From the NCBI GenBank assembly GCA_029243445.1, contig JAQWSA010000058.1, positions 1 to 16,774 of the forward strand: DNA of 16,774 nucleotides, written 5' to 3'. The notes beneath the pieces were generated by a model. It was not told where the DNA came from. It ran no database searches and saw nothing but the letters and a program-made list of their open reading frames with translations. This DNA is from Alphaproteobacteria bacterium (GTDB lineage: Bacteria > Pseudomonadota > Alphaproteobacteria > UBA6615). How positions within the stretch are numbered: the stretch's first letter is position 1; every line of letters starts with the position of its first letter. Of the stretch, positions 1 to 7,262 are shown piece after piece. A program made the position numbers and the translations under genes.

Positions 1-1168
1 TTAGTTTTTCACAATCATCATTCGATAGCTTGGGATGCTCTGAAATAAGTTGTTCTAATGAAAAATTTCTTTTTTTAATAATCCAAGAAATCGGACTTTC
101 AAGTCCATGAGGAATCTCAACCCCACCTTTTTCACTTTGTAATATGAATTTATTATTTTTCTTTATTACTTTAAGACTGCTAACTACAACTGTAAATTTA
201 TCATTATTGGTTTTACTATAGGCGTCTTCTGGTAAGTTAAATCCCCCTCGGTAGTAATGAAAATCTTTTATGTAAGCGTCTAAATTTTTATGAAGTTCTG
301 CACTGGTGGATATATTTTGCAGTTTACTTAGTATTTTTTTCATCCATTTTTTTCTGCCTTCTACCCCCTCTTCAGGCAAGGGTATATTGCTTCGAAAAAG
401 TGGATCAGACACAGCTTGTTCAAAAAGCAATTGTAGTATGTCGTATCCAATTATATGAGTAAGACCATAAGAGAGGTGTATAGCACCATCACTTGATGCT
501 AGTGCATCATGGTATTGTCCCCTAGGAATGTAAAGTAGATCGCCTGGTCTTAAAGTAATCTCTTCGAGTAAAGGCCCACGGTTTTTTATATGGTATTCTT
601 TGCTTAGTCTATTAGTTGCCTCATCAGAAATAGGGTTTTTTAGGCGTCCTTCATAGATACGCCAAATTTTCTCTCCTGCGATATGTATAGCAAAAACTTC
701 ATGATTATCGAAGTGAGTGTCAAATGCTTGGTGTTGATTCCAGGAACAATATAAGTTGGCTTGTGCCCGTCCCCCGGTACGCTTTTCTAGAGCGTTTGAA
801 ATCGCTGATGTTCCGGGCCAGAGTGCATCGATATCATTAGCCACCAAAGAAGCCCCTCTTTTGAGCCAGCTTTTAACTTTTTCAGCATCTGGCTGTAGAC
901 TGGATTGGTTATTTCTATCAATAGCTTGGCGACAGTATTGGTCGGCTGGTATTGGTGAGGCGTCAAGATACACTGCTAAAGAGGTTGAACTCCAGATCGT
1001 TGTCATATTAAGCAGGTTAGTGAGAATTTCCCATGACATTGCCTCGGCGAACTTATTCGGCTCATTAGCAGGGATGTGGAGGTGTTTTTTGTCATGATAT
1101 AAACTGAAAAATTTATCCTCGGAAATAGGTGAGATAATTTCAGCAAAAGATTCTTTAATATTTGTCAT
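1..1168 (-). CDS. JmjC/cupin-4 oxygenase, ribosomal-oxygenase-like (partial, 3' end outside window)
   Basis: The frame is open from an ATG at 1168 to the left edge, giving 389 visible codons with no stop. The protein has a JmjC double-stranded beta-helix core. A metal-binding HFD lies at residues 152-154, followed by FAIHIAGEKIWRIYEG, and then LRPGDLLYIPRGQYHDA, where H220 is the likely third ligand of the HxD...H iron triad. This order and spacing match the cupin-4 (JmjC) family, which includes bacterial YcfD/RoxA and eukaryotic NO66 and MINA53: Fe(II)/2-oxoglutarate enzymes that hydroxylate ribosomal proteins. Residues from about 250 onward would form the dimerisation and winged-helix-like C-terminal part of that family. 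The known relatives act in the cytoplasm. The substrate cannot be read from sequence; a ribosomal protein or another protein or small molecule is possible. It is divergent from yggS across 85 bases. The family call is firm, the ribosomal role is inferred. Confidence 0.8.
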   Translation of the reverse strand, partial: MTNIKESFAEIISPISEDKFFSLYHDKKHLHIPANEPNKFAEAMSWEILTNLLNMTTIWSSTSLAVYLDASPIPADQYCRQAIDRNNQSSLQPDAEKVKSWLKRGASLVANDIDALWPGTSAISNALEKRTGGRAQANLYCSWNQHQAFDTHFDNHEVFAIHIAGEKIWRIYEGRLKNPISDEATNRLSKEYHIKNRGPLLEEITLRPGDLLYIPRGQYHDALASSDGAIHLSYGLTHIIGYDILQLLFEQAVSDPLFRSNIPLPEEGVEGRKKWMKKILSKLQNISTSAELHKNLDAYIKDFHYYRGGFNLPEDAYSKTNNDKFTVVVSSLKVIKKNNKFILQSEKGGVEIPHGLESPISWIIKKRNFSLEQLISEHPKLSNDDCEKL

Positions 1169-1253
1169 GGCAACCAATATAATAAGTTATGCCTAATAAT
1201 TAAATTCTAAAATTTGTTTTGTTAGCACTTGAAGGGTAACATTTAATTAAAAA

Positions 1254-1931
1254 GTGATAGATATGACTGAAGATGTTATCAAAAATATAGACCTTGTTGA
1301 ATACCAAATATCAGAAGCAGCGAAGGTCTCTGGACGCTTAAGAGCCGATATCACACTTATTGCCGTAAGCAAAGGGCAGACATTAGATCGTATTGATTCT
1401 GTTTTATCTTCTGGGCAACTTTTTTTTGGAGAAAACAGAGTTCAAGAAGCTCAAAAACATTGGCTGTCTAGACGTAAAGATTATCAAATGGAATTACATT
1501 TAATTGGACCTCTGCAAACGAATAAAGTTACTGCTGCTGTTGAATTGTTCGATGTTATTCAAACAGTAGATCGTCCCAAACTAGTTGTTGAACTTGTTAA
1601 GGCATTCGATAAGTTGGGCTTTGAGCGTGATTGTTTTGTACAAATTAATACCGGAGAAGAAGTACAAAAGAACGGCATTTTTCCTGAGCAAGCAGACTCA
1701 TTTATAGCTTATTGTCGATCGCATGGAATTCCAGTATCAGGACTTATGTGTATTCCACCAGCATCAGAAGCTTCAGCACCACATTTTGCTTTGCTAAGAA
1801 CAATAGCTGAACGAAATGATGTATTAAAATTGAGTATGGGTATGTCAGCTGATTTTGAAACGGCAATAACCCTAGGGGCCACGCATATACGTGTGGGAAC
1901 CGGAGTTTTTGGCCCCCGACAAGTGCTTTAA
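1254..1931 (+). CDS. yggS: YggS/PROSC-family PLP homeostasis protein
   Basis: This is a pyridoxal-phosphate-binding protein of the YggS/YBL036C/PROSC family, a single alanine-racemase-like TIM barrel of normal length (about 225 residues). It buffers free PLP and affects amino-acid and keto-acid balance; no enzymatic activity is established for the family. Visible signatures are IAVSKGQ with the PLP lysine K40, FGENRVQEAQKHW, LHLIGPLQTNK, the GLMCIPP strand, and LSMGMSADFETAI followed by GATHIRVGTGVFGPR at the C terminus, which binds the phosphate. The longest frame starts at a GTG (1254), and an in-frame ATG follows at 1263. Neither has a well-placed ribosome binding site (AAGGG at 1232-1236 is too far away), so the start is uncertain by three codons. 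It is convergent with the L,D-transpeptidase, 12 bases apart. Confidence 0.95.
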   Translation: MIDMTEDVIKNIDLVEYQISEAAKVSGRLRADITLIAVSKGQTLDRIDSVLSSGQLFFGENRVQEAQKHWLSRRKDYQMELHLIGPLQTNKVTAAVELFDVIQTVDRPKLVVELVKAFDKLGFERDCFVQINTGEEVQKNGIFPEQADSFIAYCRSHGIPVSGLMCIPPASEASAPHFALLRTIAERNDVLKLSMGMSADFETAITLGATHIRVGTGVFGPRQVL

Positions 1932-1943
1932 GCGGATATTTTC

Positions 1944-2483
1944 TTAATATTGCATTATATTAATTGACGATTTTTTCGTTATGTGGGGCAATATACTAAT
2001 GAGCGTTTTTTTAGCCAAAGCAATACAGCCCTTTGTTGGCTTATAATCTCTGGTGCTACAATGTATGAATATTGCACTGCCATAAGGAACACGAGCTGGG
2101 TTATCGTTGTACCCAATTACTAATATGACATCATATAGATTGTCTTTGCGCCATAATAATTCATGTGAACCAGAAAATGGCAGCTTTACCATGCGGTTAT
2201 ACTCGACGCGGTAGGGGTCGTCACACCAGGCATCATCAGGTGATAATGCATTTGTTGGTAAACTAGTAATTGGCTTTGAAATTCTATCTGGTCGATATAG
2301 AATTTGTCGTGCCATAAAATTACCTATAGGAGTTGTCCCGTCACCCTCTCGCTTTTTGAGTTTTGTACCGTTGTGGCCAATAGAACATTTGTATTCCCGG
2401 CCTCGGAATAATAGTTTAGAGGTTTTATCTATATAGGGTAAAATATAAAGCTGTGTTTCATTACTTGTATATATTTTCAACAT
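1944..2483 (-). CDS. YkuD-family L,D-transpeptidase without signal peptide
   Basis: A 179-residue protein with a single L,D-transpeptidase (YkuD) catalytic domain. The domain shows GDGTTPIGNF at 48-57, typical of the substrate-groove strand, and the catalytic block FIHCSTRDYKPTKGCIAL with H141 and the nucleophile C153. These enzymes form 3-3 cross-links in peptidoglycan or attach lipoproteins to it through meso-diaminopimelate, outside the inner membrane. Here the N terminus (MLKIYTSNETQLYIL) is not a recognisable signal peptide and there is no LysM or peptidoglycan-binding domain. Either export is unusual or the enzyme works inside the cell. Short leaderless YkuD proteins of this type are, to my recollection, common in alphaproteobacteria. 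The gene begins 6 bases after the expected end of ribA, with AGGA five bases before its ATG, so the two are probably cotranscribed. Confidence 0.85.
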   Translation of the reverse strand: MLKIYTSNETQLYILPYIDKTSKLLFRGREYKCSIGHNGTKLKKREGDGTTPIGNFMARQILYRPDRISKPITSLPTNALSPDDAWCDDPYRVEYNRMVKLPFSGSHELLWRKDNLYDVILVIGYNDNPARVPYGSAIFIHCSTRDYKPTKGCIALAKKTLISILPHITKKSSINIMQY

Positions 2484-2489
2484 TAAATC

Positions 2490-2591
2490 CTAAGATAGAT
2501 GGCCACCTTTGGTTTGTTTCGTTTCTATATAGCGTTCGCTATATTGGTTAGAGGGAAATGCATGGGGAACCCTTTCAACTACGGTGATACC
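2490..2591 (-). other. ribA: Out-of-frame C-terminal tail of ribA
   Basis: Translating 2591 down to 2490 on the minus strand gives 33 codons and a TAG. They begin GITVVERVPHAFPSN, continue through RYIETK, and end KGGHLS. This is the expected end of GTP cyclohydrolase II: family members read on from NNP.K through G(I/V).VVERVP to YL.TK...GH. The preceding frame leaves this tail at the A4 run complementary to 2592-2595. Adding one A there would give ALIEKGITVVERVP and restore the family sequence. The tail itself has no stops or obvious decay, which favours a very recent one-base deletion or a sequencing/assembly error over an old pseudogene. Confidence 0.85.
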
Positions 2592-3613
2592 TTTTCTATT
2601 AATGCGTCTATTTTGTGGGGGTTATTAGTTAATAAACGTACACTTGACACCCCTAATTGCCCTAAAATTTCAGCGGCTGGTTGGTATATTCGTTCGTCAG
2701 GGTCAAAACCTAATTGTTCATTAGCGTCTAAAGTATCAAAACCTTTGTCTTGAAGCTCATAAGCTCTAAGCTTATTAACTAGTCCTATTCCGCGCCCCTC
2801 TTGTGCCATGTATAATAATAACCCTCCACCTGATTTATTTATCTCTGAAACAGCTCCTCTCAACTGATCTCCGCAGTCACACCGCAAACTACCGAGCAAG
2901 TCGCCCGTAAAACATTCGGAGTGTATCCTAATAAGACAATCACTTTTAGGGTCAAATTTTCCAATTATAATAGCAAGATGTTCGCGTCCCCCATCTGGGG
3001 GACGAAATGCAATAACTTTTGTATTTTCTGAATCACTCAGCGGCACAGTAGCTTCACCGACACATTCTAAGGTTCGGGCTTCAGCGTCGCGATATTGACT
3101 AATGTCACTTAGTTCTACTACTAGAAGAGACTCAGTGTTAGCCCAGGAGGGTAAGTAAGCCATTCTTTCTTTTGGTAAGGTGGCAACCACTGTGGCGGGT
3201 AATAGTCTTGCTAGCTTAGCTATTTCAATGGCCCCTAATTCGGCTGCACCCGGCTCTGTATCGGGATCAATAAAGTCAATTGCTACAGCTGCTTTATAAT
3301 TTTCAGGTTGGCGCCCCGCAGGGTCTGCCATCATGCGAACAACCTCAGCAGTTATTGTATGGCTTAGGCTAATTCTCACTGCTCCATTTGTTTGGTCAGT
3401 TAAGCCTAAAATTGTGGCCCGTCTTGCGGTCAATAATAATGACGGCGAATTTTTTGAAATAGCAGCCATGCGCGCCAGGGCATCTCGTGTAAAGCCCTCC
3501 GCAGCTTGTACTATTATTGCATGCTCTTTACCTGCTACTACTACCATTGCCCCGCGGCGCAAATCAGATATTGCCCGCTCCGCAGATTGTAATGTTGACG
3601 GAAGTATGTTCAC
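2579..3613 (-). CDS. ribA: GTP cyclohydrolase II (RibA) with RibB-like N-terminal domain; 3' end frameshifted
   Basis: Catalyses the first step of riboflavin synthesis, opening GTP to a diaminopyrimidine, formate and pyrophosphate, in the cytoplasm. Residues 1 to about 190 resemble a decayed dihydroxybutanone-phosphate synthase (RibB) domain, as I know from alphaproteobacterial RibA. Residues from about 195 are the GTP cyclohydrolase II domain. The zinc cysteines are C234, C245 and C247 (HSECFTGDLLGSLRCDCGDQ), followed by MAQEGRGIGL at 269-278, YELQDKGFDTLDAN and YQPAAEILGQLGV. The open frame ends with ALIEKVSP at 2579, too early for the family. The missing C terminus is encoded just downstream in another frame and is listed separately. 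The start is GTG at 3613, with AGGATGAG 7 bases upstream. No FMN riboswitch consensus is visible in front of the gene. The L,D-transpeptidase follows in the same direction. Confidence 0.9.
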   Translation of the reverse strand: MNILPSTLQSAERAISDLRRGAMVVVAGKEHAIIVQAAEGFTRDALARMAAISKNSPSLLLTARRATILGLTDQTNGAVRISLSHTITAEVVRMMADPAGRQPENYKAAVAIDFIDPDTEPGAAELGAIEIAKLARLLPATVVATLPKERMAYLPSWANTESLLVVELSDISQYRDAEARTLECVGEATVPLSDSENTKVIAFRPPDGGREHLAIIIGKFDPKSDCLIRIHSECFTGDLLGSLRCDCGDQLRGAVSEINKSGGGLLLYMAQEGRGIGLVNKLRAYELQDKGFDTLDANEQLGFDPDERIYQPAAEILGQLGVSSVRLLTNNPHKIDALIEKVSP

Positions 3614-3959
3614 TTCTTAACTCATCCTATTCAAAAGTGTTATTGATTTAATGTATATTGCATGCTGCCTTAGATTACCTGTTTGCAACCCAATACTAAA
3701 GAATTATATAACAGTTACAGTTTAGAGGATTGATAACGCAAAAAATATATTGTTGAAATACATTAAATCTAAATTATTAAATTTTTTTTTGGCTTCTTAA
3801 TAACCAAAATCACCCTTTATTGAATTATTTTATCATTGCATATGTAAAGTGCTGACAGCGAGTTTCTTATCGACGCATTCAGTTATTTGAAAAACACATT
3901 AAATTACAAAGCCCTTAAGGCTTATGTTATTGATGTTATTTTATACCGGAGAACGTCTC
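3614..3959. other. Divergent intergenic region between ribA and the response regulator gene
   Basis: This 346-base, very AT-rich region separates two divergent genes and must hold both promoters. On the minus strand TATAAT at 3703-3708 is a possible -10 box for ribA, but I find no convincing -35 at standard spacing. A run of ten T occurs around 3780. The short inverted repeat AAGCC/GGCTT at 3908-3922 lies just before the regulator gene. An alternative ATG at 3924 is in frame with the regulator but has no ribosome binding site. I see no riboswitch, tRNA or convincing additional gene here. Confidence 0.5.
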
Positions 3960-4646
3960 ATGGTAGCTAAAAAAATAGTTTTGTTAGTATGCCAAGATGA
4001 TAATTTACGTGTATCTCTGGCGGAACAGTTGCGCACGTATGAAGAATTTCAAATTATAGAGTCTTCAGGGGCCCTGGGGGCAATTCAGTTGTCTGAGAAG
4101 TCAAATTTTGATGCCATTATTTTGGATTCTGAATCACAGGATATAAATTGTTTCTCTGCTGTTCGTTTAATTAGGAGCAGTGGTTCTGAGGCTATAATAA
4201 TAATGATGATGGGAAATGATGCGATCGATAATAAAGATTTGTATGAAGAATTGGGTTTAAGTGATTATGTTATTCGCCCTTTCCGCTTTAATAAGTTTCT
4301 TGAAATATTACGTGCGCGCATACGACAGAGGGAACAAGGAGAGATAAATTTAATTTCTATTGGGCCCTATATATTTCAACCTACACGTAGTTTGCTAACC
4401 TACGATGAGGGCCATAAAATAAGATTAACAGAAAAAGAAGTGGCAATAATAAAATACCTATATAAATCTAAAAACTTAGTAGTTAGTCGTGAGAGTTTAT
4501 TAGAAGAGGTTTGGGGTTATAAAGCGGCTATAACAACCCATACATTAGAAACGCACGTTTATAGACTTCGTCATAAAATCGAAGTTGACCCATACAATGC
4601 CACAATTCTTGTTACTGAACCGGGCGGCTATCGTCTTATTGTCTAA
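3960..4646 (+). CDS. Orphan OmpR/PhoB-type response regulator with eroded receiver
   Basis: A 228-residue regulator. It has an N-terminal receiver (about 5-115) and a C-terminal winged-helix DNA-binding domain (about 135-226, ending THTLETHVYRLRHKIE and TEPGGYRLIV). ATG 3960 is preferred to the in-frame ATG 3924 because GGAG lies 8 bases before it and the protein then starts directly at the first receiver strand (MVAKKIVLLV). The acidic pair D13-D14 and the phosphoacceptor D56 (IILDSE) are present. The switch Thr/Ser is replaced in the IIIMMMGND strand, and the invariant Lys before PF is an Arg (VIRPF, R106). Phosphorylation-dependent switching may therefore be weak or absent. No histidine kinase gene is adjacent. 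The DNA-binding half closely resembles an orphan regulator I associate with Rhodospirillales. The target genes are unknown. Confidence 0.88.
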   Translation: MVAKKIVLLVCQDDNLRVSLAEQLRTYEEFQIIESSGALGAIQLSEKSNFDAIILDSESQDINCFSAVRLIRSSGSEAIIIMMMGNDAIDNKDLYEELGLSDYVIRPFRFNKFLEILRARIRQREQGEINLISIGPYIFQPTRSLLTYDEGHKIRLTEKEVAIIKYLYKSKNLVVSRESLLEEVWGYKAAITTHTLETHVYRLRHKIEVDPYNATILVTEPGGYRLIV

Positions 4647-4648
4647 AT

Positions 4649-5872
4649 TTAAGGCATTGGCCTTTTTATACGATTGGAGAGCATGTAAAGATAAAACGCA
4701 GTTAAAGTGCAAATTGCTGTAATAGCTCCAAATGTATAGGCCACCACTATCCAATCACCACTAGACTTAAATATAGCTACGGCAATAAGAGGTCCCGCTA
4801 GAATGCCAATATAGCGGCCTGTTAACACTATTGCGAAAGCTTGGGTATCAGCTCTGTGTCCACCCAATAATACTGATGGAAGTGCCCAAAGGCATGTGGG
4901 GGTTATACCTGCGGCTATTCCCCAAGTAACTAGACTAATTGTTCCTGTTAGAGTGTTATCAGAAACTGGAACTAGTAACCACGACACAGCTTGTAGTGAG
5001 AGAGCAAATAATAGTAGAGGAAAAAATCTTGCACCTGCCTTTATAACAAAACCTGTCAATAGGGCGAAAACTAAAAGTATCACAACCGGTATTTGATTTA
5101 TTAGAACAGCTCCATCAGCAGTGAAGCTACGGACATCGACTAGGTAAACTGGAAGCCAGGTAAAATAAGCCATGAATTGCGCCTGCCAAAGGAAAAATAG
5201 GACGGCAGCTATAAACATTGATATTTTTTCATGCTTATTGACCGCTGTTGTTTTAGTTTTGGACTGTATTGATTGACGGCCAAAATCCATGGAATTTTTT
5301 TTGTATATTAACAATGTCCAGCCTGCGACCGCTAGGGTAGCAATAATACCCGCCCACCAAACTGGTTGCCAGTTATTATTGGCGACTGCTGGTTGGGCAA
5401 TTAGGTTGGCTGTAAGCTGTCCGATCGGTATCCATGTTGCCTGTATAGCAATTATAATGGGAAGGTGACGGGGCCCGGCATTCATATTTGCAAAGGCAGG
5501 CATGCAAATAGCAAGAATAGCTGCGCCCAAGCCCTCCACTGTTCTTGATATTAACATCATAATACCGCTCTCGGGCGTCATAAGGCCAATAAGACTTCCG
5601 ACGATCATAAGAACAAATGCCCCTATGAGGTAACGCAAAGCTCCATTTTTTCTTATTTTTTTTTTAACTCTTACGCTAATAGCCATGCCGGCAACAGCAA
5701 AAATCGACATGAAGCCGCCAGCAATAAATTTATTATAGTCATAGTTTTCAAGCAGAACTGGGAGAACAGGCGGGACCTTAAACTGAAAATATGCAGCAAC
5801 AAACCCAATAACGATGCCATAGCTAACGCCGTTCCAGTTGGTTGCTATAGTTTTAGTAATGGGTTGGGACAT
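4649..5872 (-). CDS. Major facilitator superfamily transporter
   Basis: A 407-residue integral inner-membrane protein with roughly twelve hydrophobic segments in two halves. A basic loop after helix 2 (RVKKKIRKNG, about 68-77) and a central cytoplasmic stretch around 192-213 separate the helical bundles, as in MFS secondary carriers. The segment SRTVEGLGAAILAICMPAF, about 108-126, resembles the helix 4 motif of the family. The general pattern is closest to the CynX/NimT-like or drug:H+ antiporter-like MFS groups, but no substrate-determining motif is recognisable and the substrate is unknown. The ATG at 5872 has no strong ribosome binding site. It is the last gene of the minus-strand run, 49 bases after the PH-like membrane protein gene, and its stop is two bases from that of the convergent regulator gene. 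Confidence 0.85.
   Translation of the reverse strand: MSQPITKTIATNWNGVSYGIVIGFVAAYFQFKVPPVLPVLLENYDYNKFIAGGFMSIFAVAGMAISVRVKKKIRKNGALRYLIGAFVLMIVGSLIGLMTPESGIMMLISRTVEGLGAAILAICMPAFANMNAGPRHLPIIIAIQATWIPIGQLTANLIAQPAVANNNWQPVWWAGIIATLAVAGWTLLIYKKNSMDFGRQSIQSKTKTTAVNKHEKISMFIAAVLFFLWQAQFMAYFTWLPVYLVDVRSFTADGAVLINQIPVVILLVFALLTGFVIKAGARFFPLLLFALSLQAVSWLLVPVSDNTLTGTISLVTWGIAAGITPTCLWALPSVLLGGHRADTQAFAIVLTGRYIGILAGPLIAVAIFKSSGDWIVVAYTFGAITAICTLTAFYLYMLSNRIKRPMP
4651..4668 (+). terminator. Short intrinsic terminator of the response regulator gene
   Basis: AAGGC at 4651-4655, loop ATTG, and GCCTT at 4660-4664, followed directly by T. The stem is only five pairs (three G-C) but begins four bases after the regulator's TAA stop. 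It lies inside the last codons of the convergent MFS gene, so the same bases also encode that protein's C terminus. Confidence 0.4.
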
Positions 5873-5921
5873 GTATGTTATTTTCAGTACAAATTAAAAT
5901 ATAATTAAGTAAATAATTATA

Positions 5922-6431
5922 TTATTTTATAATGTTGGTTTTTTCTCTACTTTTATTTTTTAAGATACCTAGTTCTGCAAAATTGCGCTGGCTAGTCTTG
6001 GTTATTAAAATATTATTTTCGTTAGCTGCTTGATAAGCTCGTAAACAAATCTCTTCAAATTTTTCTAGATTAGATTCGATTGTTATTTTTCCTGACTTTC
6101 CCTGTAATTTTAGCTGCATCCATCCATCTTTTTTATTACGACGGGTTGAAAAATAACTAAGTTTTAAGCTGCTTAGCTCATTCCATTCTAATGACCTCGA
6201 TATGGGGCCATTTATTATTGTTATATTTTCTTTGAACTGTACCCGCACACTTCGCCTTAACCAGGTCTTTATTCCAAAAACCAAGAAAAGTAATGAAGAG
6301 GCCAGAAGTATTACGTTTATTAATGGTTCAGCAACTACTAATATAACGGGGCATATACATAAAAAAAACCCTATAATGGATCGGAATATATCAGCATTAA
6401 GAGATTTAGTTGAGTATCGTAATTCGGTCAT
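5922..6431 (-). CDS. Two-TM membrane protein with PH-like cytoplasmic domain, function unknown
   Basis: A 169-residue protein. Two hydrophobic helices lie close together at about 16-34 and 37-57. A soluble part of alternating beta strands follows (VRVQFKENITIINGPISR, then LEWNELSSLKLSYFSTRR, then DGWMQLKLQGKSGKITIES) and ends in a helix (LEKFEEICLRAYQAA). This resembles the bacterial PH-like domains found behind paired TM helices, but I cannot name the family. The helices are likely joined by a very short periplasmic turn, leaving the PH-like part in the cytoplasm. Its ATG overlaps the stop of the upstream deacetylase-like gene (ATGA at 6428-6431), so the two are probably translationally coupled. 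I recall a similar small protein beside the same deacetylase-like gene in other Rhodospirillales, but this is unverified. Function unknown. Confidence 0.7.
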   Translation of the reverse strand: MTELRYSTKSLNADIFRSIIGFFLCICPVILVVAEPLINVILLASSLLFLVFGIKTWLRRSVRVQFKENITIINGPISRSLEWNELSSLKLSYFSTRRNKKDGWMQLKLQGKSGKITIESNLEKFEEICLRAYQAANENNILITKTSQRNFAELGILKNKSREKTNIIK

Positions 6432-7243
6432 TCAGTTACTCCAAACACATCACTGGCGGAAACCCACTTTACAGCATGATGACGCTTAGTGCAGGTAATG
6501 AATTTTTCAATAAAAACCCATGTATCTTCGTCCTGAATGGCATGTTGTGAAAGTAGGCCTATTATATCCCCATCGCTATTTTTTTTGTTTCGTCTATCTT
6601 TTAAATTTTTAGTAGCTCTTTTGATGGACAATTCCGTGCCGAGAAAGCCACCCGAATCTTTGTTTTTAAGTTGTTCAACCGGTGCTATATGAACATTATA
6701 TTGTTTAAGCCCAGGGGGCAAAGTTAAGCGCGGCCTGTGGTCCAGGCCGCTAAGGCCACGATACCCTATTTCAGGCAATAATGGTACTAGCTGAGGTGCT
6801 ATATGGTTCCATGGAGGCACTAAAACAGGAATGGCTTGTGGATGTTGGGCAAGTTTTTGCATGCCTACGGCAAGGTCGGCTATAATATGCTCTAATGGTC
6901 GCGTTCCGTTTAGTTCAGTTTTGGGCTCAAATGTATCTGCAAAATTATGGTGAGAATAGCCATTCTGTAATATTGTTATGCAGTTCTCTTGTGTTAAGCG
7001 AGACCAAAATAAACTGTTTACTAAGGTCGGGATAGTAGATAGGGCTAGGCTAACATCTAATTTCTTTCTTAATCCAAGCAAACGTTCTAGCTGATTATTT
7101 AATTTACCAACACCATCATCACGCCACCAAAAATTAGCCGTGCGTCCTTCTTTTAACCACTGATCTAGCTCTTCAATAAGATCATCCCAATAAGGTTCAT
7201 TCAGTATGTCTGAATCATCTTGTGACCCAGCTTGTTTATACAA
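6428..7243 (-). CDS. Polysaccharide-deacetylase-like (NodB-fold) protein, cytoplasmic
   Basis: A 271-residue protein of the glycoside hydrolase/deacetylase barrel type. Recognisable blocks are NFWWRDDG (37-44), where D42/D43 correspond to the metal/catalytic aspartates; LALSTIP (66-72); LQNGYSHHNFAD (92-103), holding the histidine motif; and VLVPPWNHI (140-148) followed by GYRGLSGLD. In relatives as I remember them the histidine block reads HG(Y/W)(A/S)H.NHAP. Here two of those histidines are N94 and F101, so metal binding may be altered. There is no signal peptide, so it is probably cytoplasmic and not a cell-wall or chitin deacetylase. The start is a TTG at 7243, chosen because AAGGGG lies 6 bases upstream and the next in-frame Met is at residue 128. 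It follows xth by 19 bases and is coupled by ATGA to the membrane protein gene downstream. The substrate is unknown. Confidence 0.75.
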   Translation of the reverse strand: MYKQAGSQDDSDILNEPYWDDLIEELDQWLKEGRTANFWWRDDGVGKLNNQLERLLGLRKKLDVSLALSTIPTLVNSLFWSRLTQENCITILQNGYSHHNFADTFEPKTELNGTRPLEHIIADLAVGMQKLAQHPQAIPVLVPPWNHIAPQLVPLLPEIGYRGLSGLDHRPRLTLPPGLKQYNVHIAPVEQLKNKDSGGFLGTELSIKRATKNLKDRRNKKNSDGDIIGLLSQHAIQDEDTWVFIEKFITCTKRHHAVKWVSASDVFGVTE

Positions 7244-7262
7244 CGTATACCCCTTTATTTAT

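Noticed and set aside
756..1097. Plus-strand open frame of 113 codons
   Set aside because: It lies wholly opposite the JmjC oxygenase gene, which has recognisable catalytic motifs on the minus strand.
1932..1975. Terminator between yggS and the L,D-transpeptidase gene
   Set aside because: Only a five-pair, all A/T inverted repeat is visible, overlapping coding sequence, with no convincing stem.
2585..2600. Programmed -1 ribosomal frameshift in ribA
   Set aside because: The A4 run does not form a canonical X XXY YYZ slippery heptamer, so an assembly error or recent deletion is simpler.
2499..2753. Plus-strand open frame of 84 codons opposite the end of ribA
   Set aside because: It is antisense to ribA and its out-of-frame tail, shows no domain or ribosome binding site, and the minus strand clearly encodes the conserved RibA C terminus.
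3614..3800. FMN riboswitch in front of ribA
   Set aside because: None of the conserved purine-rich blocks of the FMN element is present on the minus strand, and the region is plain AT-rich sequence.
3924..3959. Upstream ATG extending the response regulator by 12 residues
   Set aside because: The added residues (MLLMLFYTGERL) precede the normal receiver start, and the good GGAG site fits the ATG at 3960.
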